Below, piece by piece: positions 5,002-5,157 of a DNA stretch of 5,157 nucleotides. The stretch's first letter is position 1. Every line of letters starts with the position of its first letter. The notes under the pieces were generated by a model. The model saw nothing but the letters and a program-made list of their open reading frames with translations, had not been told where the DNA came from and made no database searches. This DNA is from an uncultured Zoogloea sp. (lineage in GTDB: Bacteria > Pseudomonadota > Gammaproteobacteria > Burkholderiales > Rhodocyclaceae). The position numbers were made by a program, and so were the translations under genes. The stretch covers positions 1 through 5,157 of the forward strand of contig CALBTT010000040.1 in NCBI GenBank assembly GCA_937967645.1, written 5' to 3'.

Positions 5002-5157
5002 TCAGGCCTGTTGCTGCTGGCCGGCGCTGAAGTCGTGGCCCCAGATGCTGACGCGGGTGAATTCGAAGGGGCTGTGCCGGTCCCAGTCCACCTGCAGGCC
5101 GCCGCAGCCGAACTCCAGGTCGAAGCCGGACGGGGTCTTCATGTAGAAGGAGGTCAT
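5002..5157 (-). CDS. Type I extradiol ring-cleavage dioxygenase, C-terminal end (partial); probable 3,4-DHSA dioxygenase (HsaC/TesB type)
   Basis: Only the last 51 residues and the TGA stop are inside the window; the rest lies beyond the right edge, and the ATG at the edge is almost certainly an internal methionine. The visible part reads SFYMKTPSGFDLEFG near its beginning. This is the closing segment of the vicinal-oxygen-chelate dioxygenases: Tyr5 of the fragment and Glu15 are ten residues apart, as are the active-site Tyr and the iron-ligand Glu of BphC-type enzymes. The tail continues with GGLQVDWDRH and an IWGHDF segment, ending in a short Gln run. Members of this family cleave catechols with Fe(II) and O2 in the cytoplasm. 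Next to ipdA/ipdB, the best guess is the steroid enzyme that cleaves the aromatised A ring (3,4-DHSA). A biphenyl or other catechol dioxygenase cannot be excluded from 51 residues. It ends 31 bases before ipdA and is probably in the same operon. Confidence 0.75.
   Translation of the reverse strand: MTSFYMKTPSGFDLEFGCGGLQVDWDRHSPFEFTRVSIWGHDFSAGQQQQA

Noticed and set aside
4239..5030. Plus-strand open frame (263 codons) antisense to ipdA
   Set aside because: Composition typical of an antisense shadow, and ipdA is securely identified on the other strand.

Overview
This 5.2 kb, GC-rich window is almost entirely coding, and every supported gene lies on the minus strand, so transcription runs from high to low coordinates. 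The gene content and order match the bacterial steroid (cholesterol, testosterone, bile acid) catabolic module that degrades the last two rings, C and D. The codon pattern (strong G/C at third positions), the compact polycistronic layout and the presence of a TesB/HsaC-type dioxygenase tail suggest a high-GC proteobacterium, perhaps a pseudomonad or betaproteobacterium. That placement is inference, not a direct identification.

In transcription order the window holds: (1) the C-terminal 51 residues of a type I extradiol ring-cleavage dioxygenase (5157-5002), probably the enzyme that opens aromatised ring A; (2) ipdA and (3) ipdB, the two subunits of the CoA-transferase-fold hydrolase that opens steroid ring C; (4) a 305-residue crotonase-fold protein that lacks both canonical hydratase glutamates and is the least explained gene here; (5) ipdC, a flavin enzyme of the nitronate monooxygenase fold; (6) an EchA20-type crotonase, the ring D hydrolase, with a GTG start; (7) the N-terminal 142 residues of a FadE30-like acyl-CoA dehydrogenase running off the left edge.

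The genes form one tight transcription unit. Intergenic gaps are 31, 11, 24, -4, -4 and 9 bases. Two junctions are 4-base stop/start overlaps (ATGA and GTGA), and at two others the upstream stop codon overlaps the downstream Shine-Dalgarno sequence, so translational coupling is likely. No promoter, terminator, RNA gene, mobile element, repeat array or CRISPR was found. No gene-free stretch exceeds 31 bases.

Pathway logic, from established work on the Mycobacterium tuberculosis and Rhodococcus homologues: after ring A/B removal the C/D-ring propionate is shortened by beta-oxidation (acyl-CoA dehydrogenases such as FadE30), IpdC helps produce the unsaturated indane-dione-carboxyl-CoA (HIEC-CoA), EchA20 hydrolyses ring D to give COCHEA-CoA, and IpdAB hydrolytically opens ring C to a linear CoA thioester. 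The window therefore contains the complete IpdC-EchA20-IpdAB ring-opening set plus one extra crotonase of unknown step. The system itself is known; the extra crotonase is the main candidate for something not well described.
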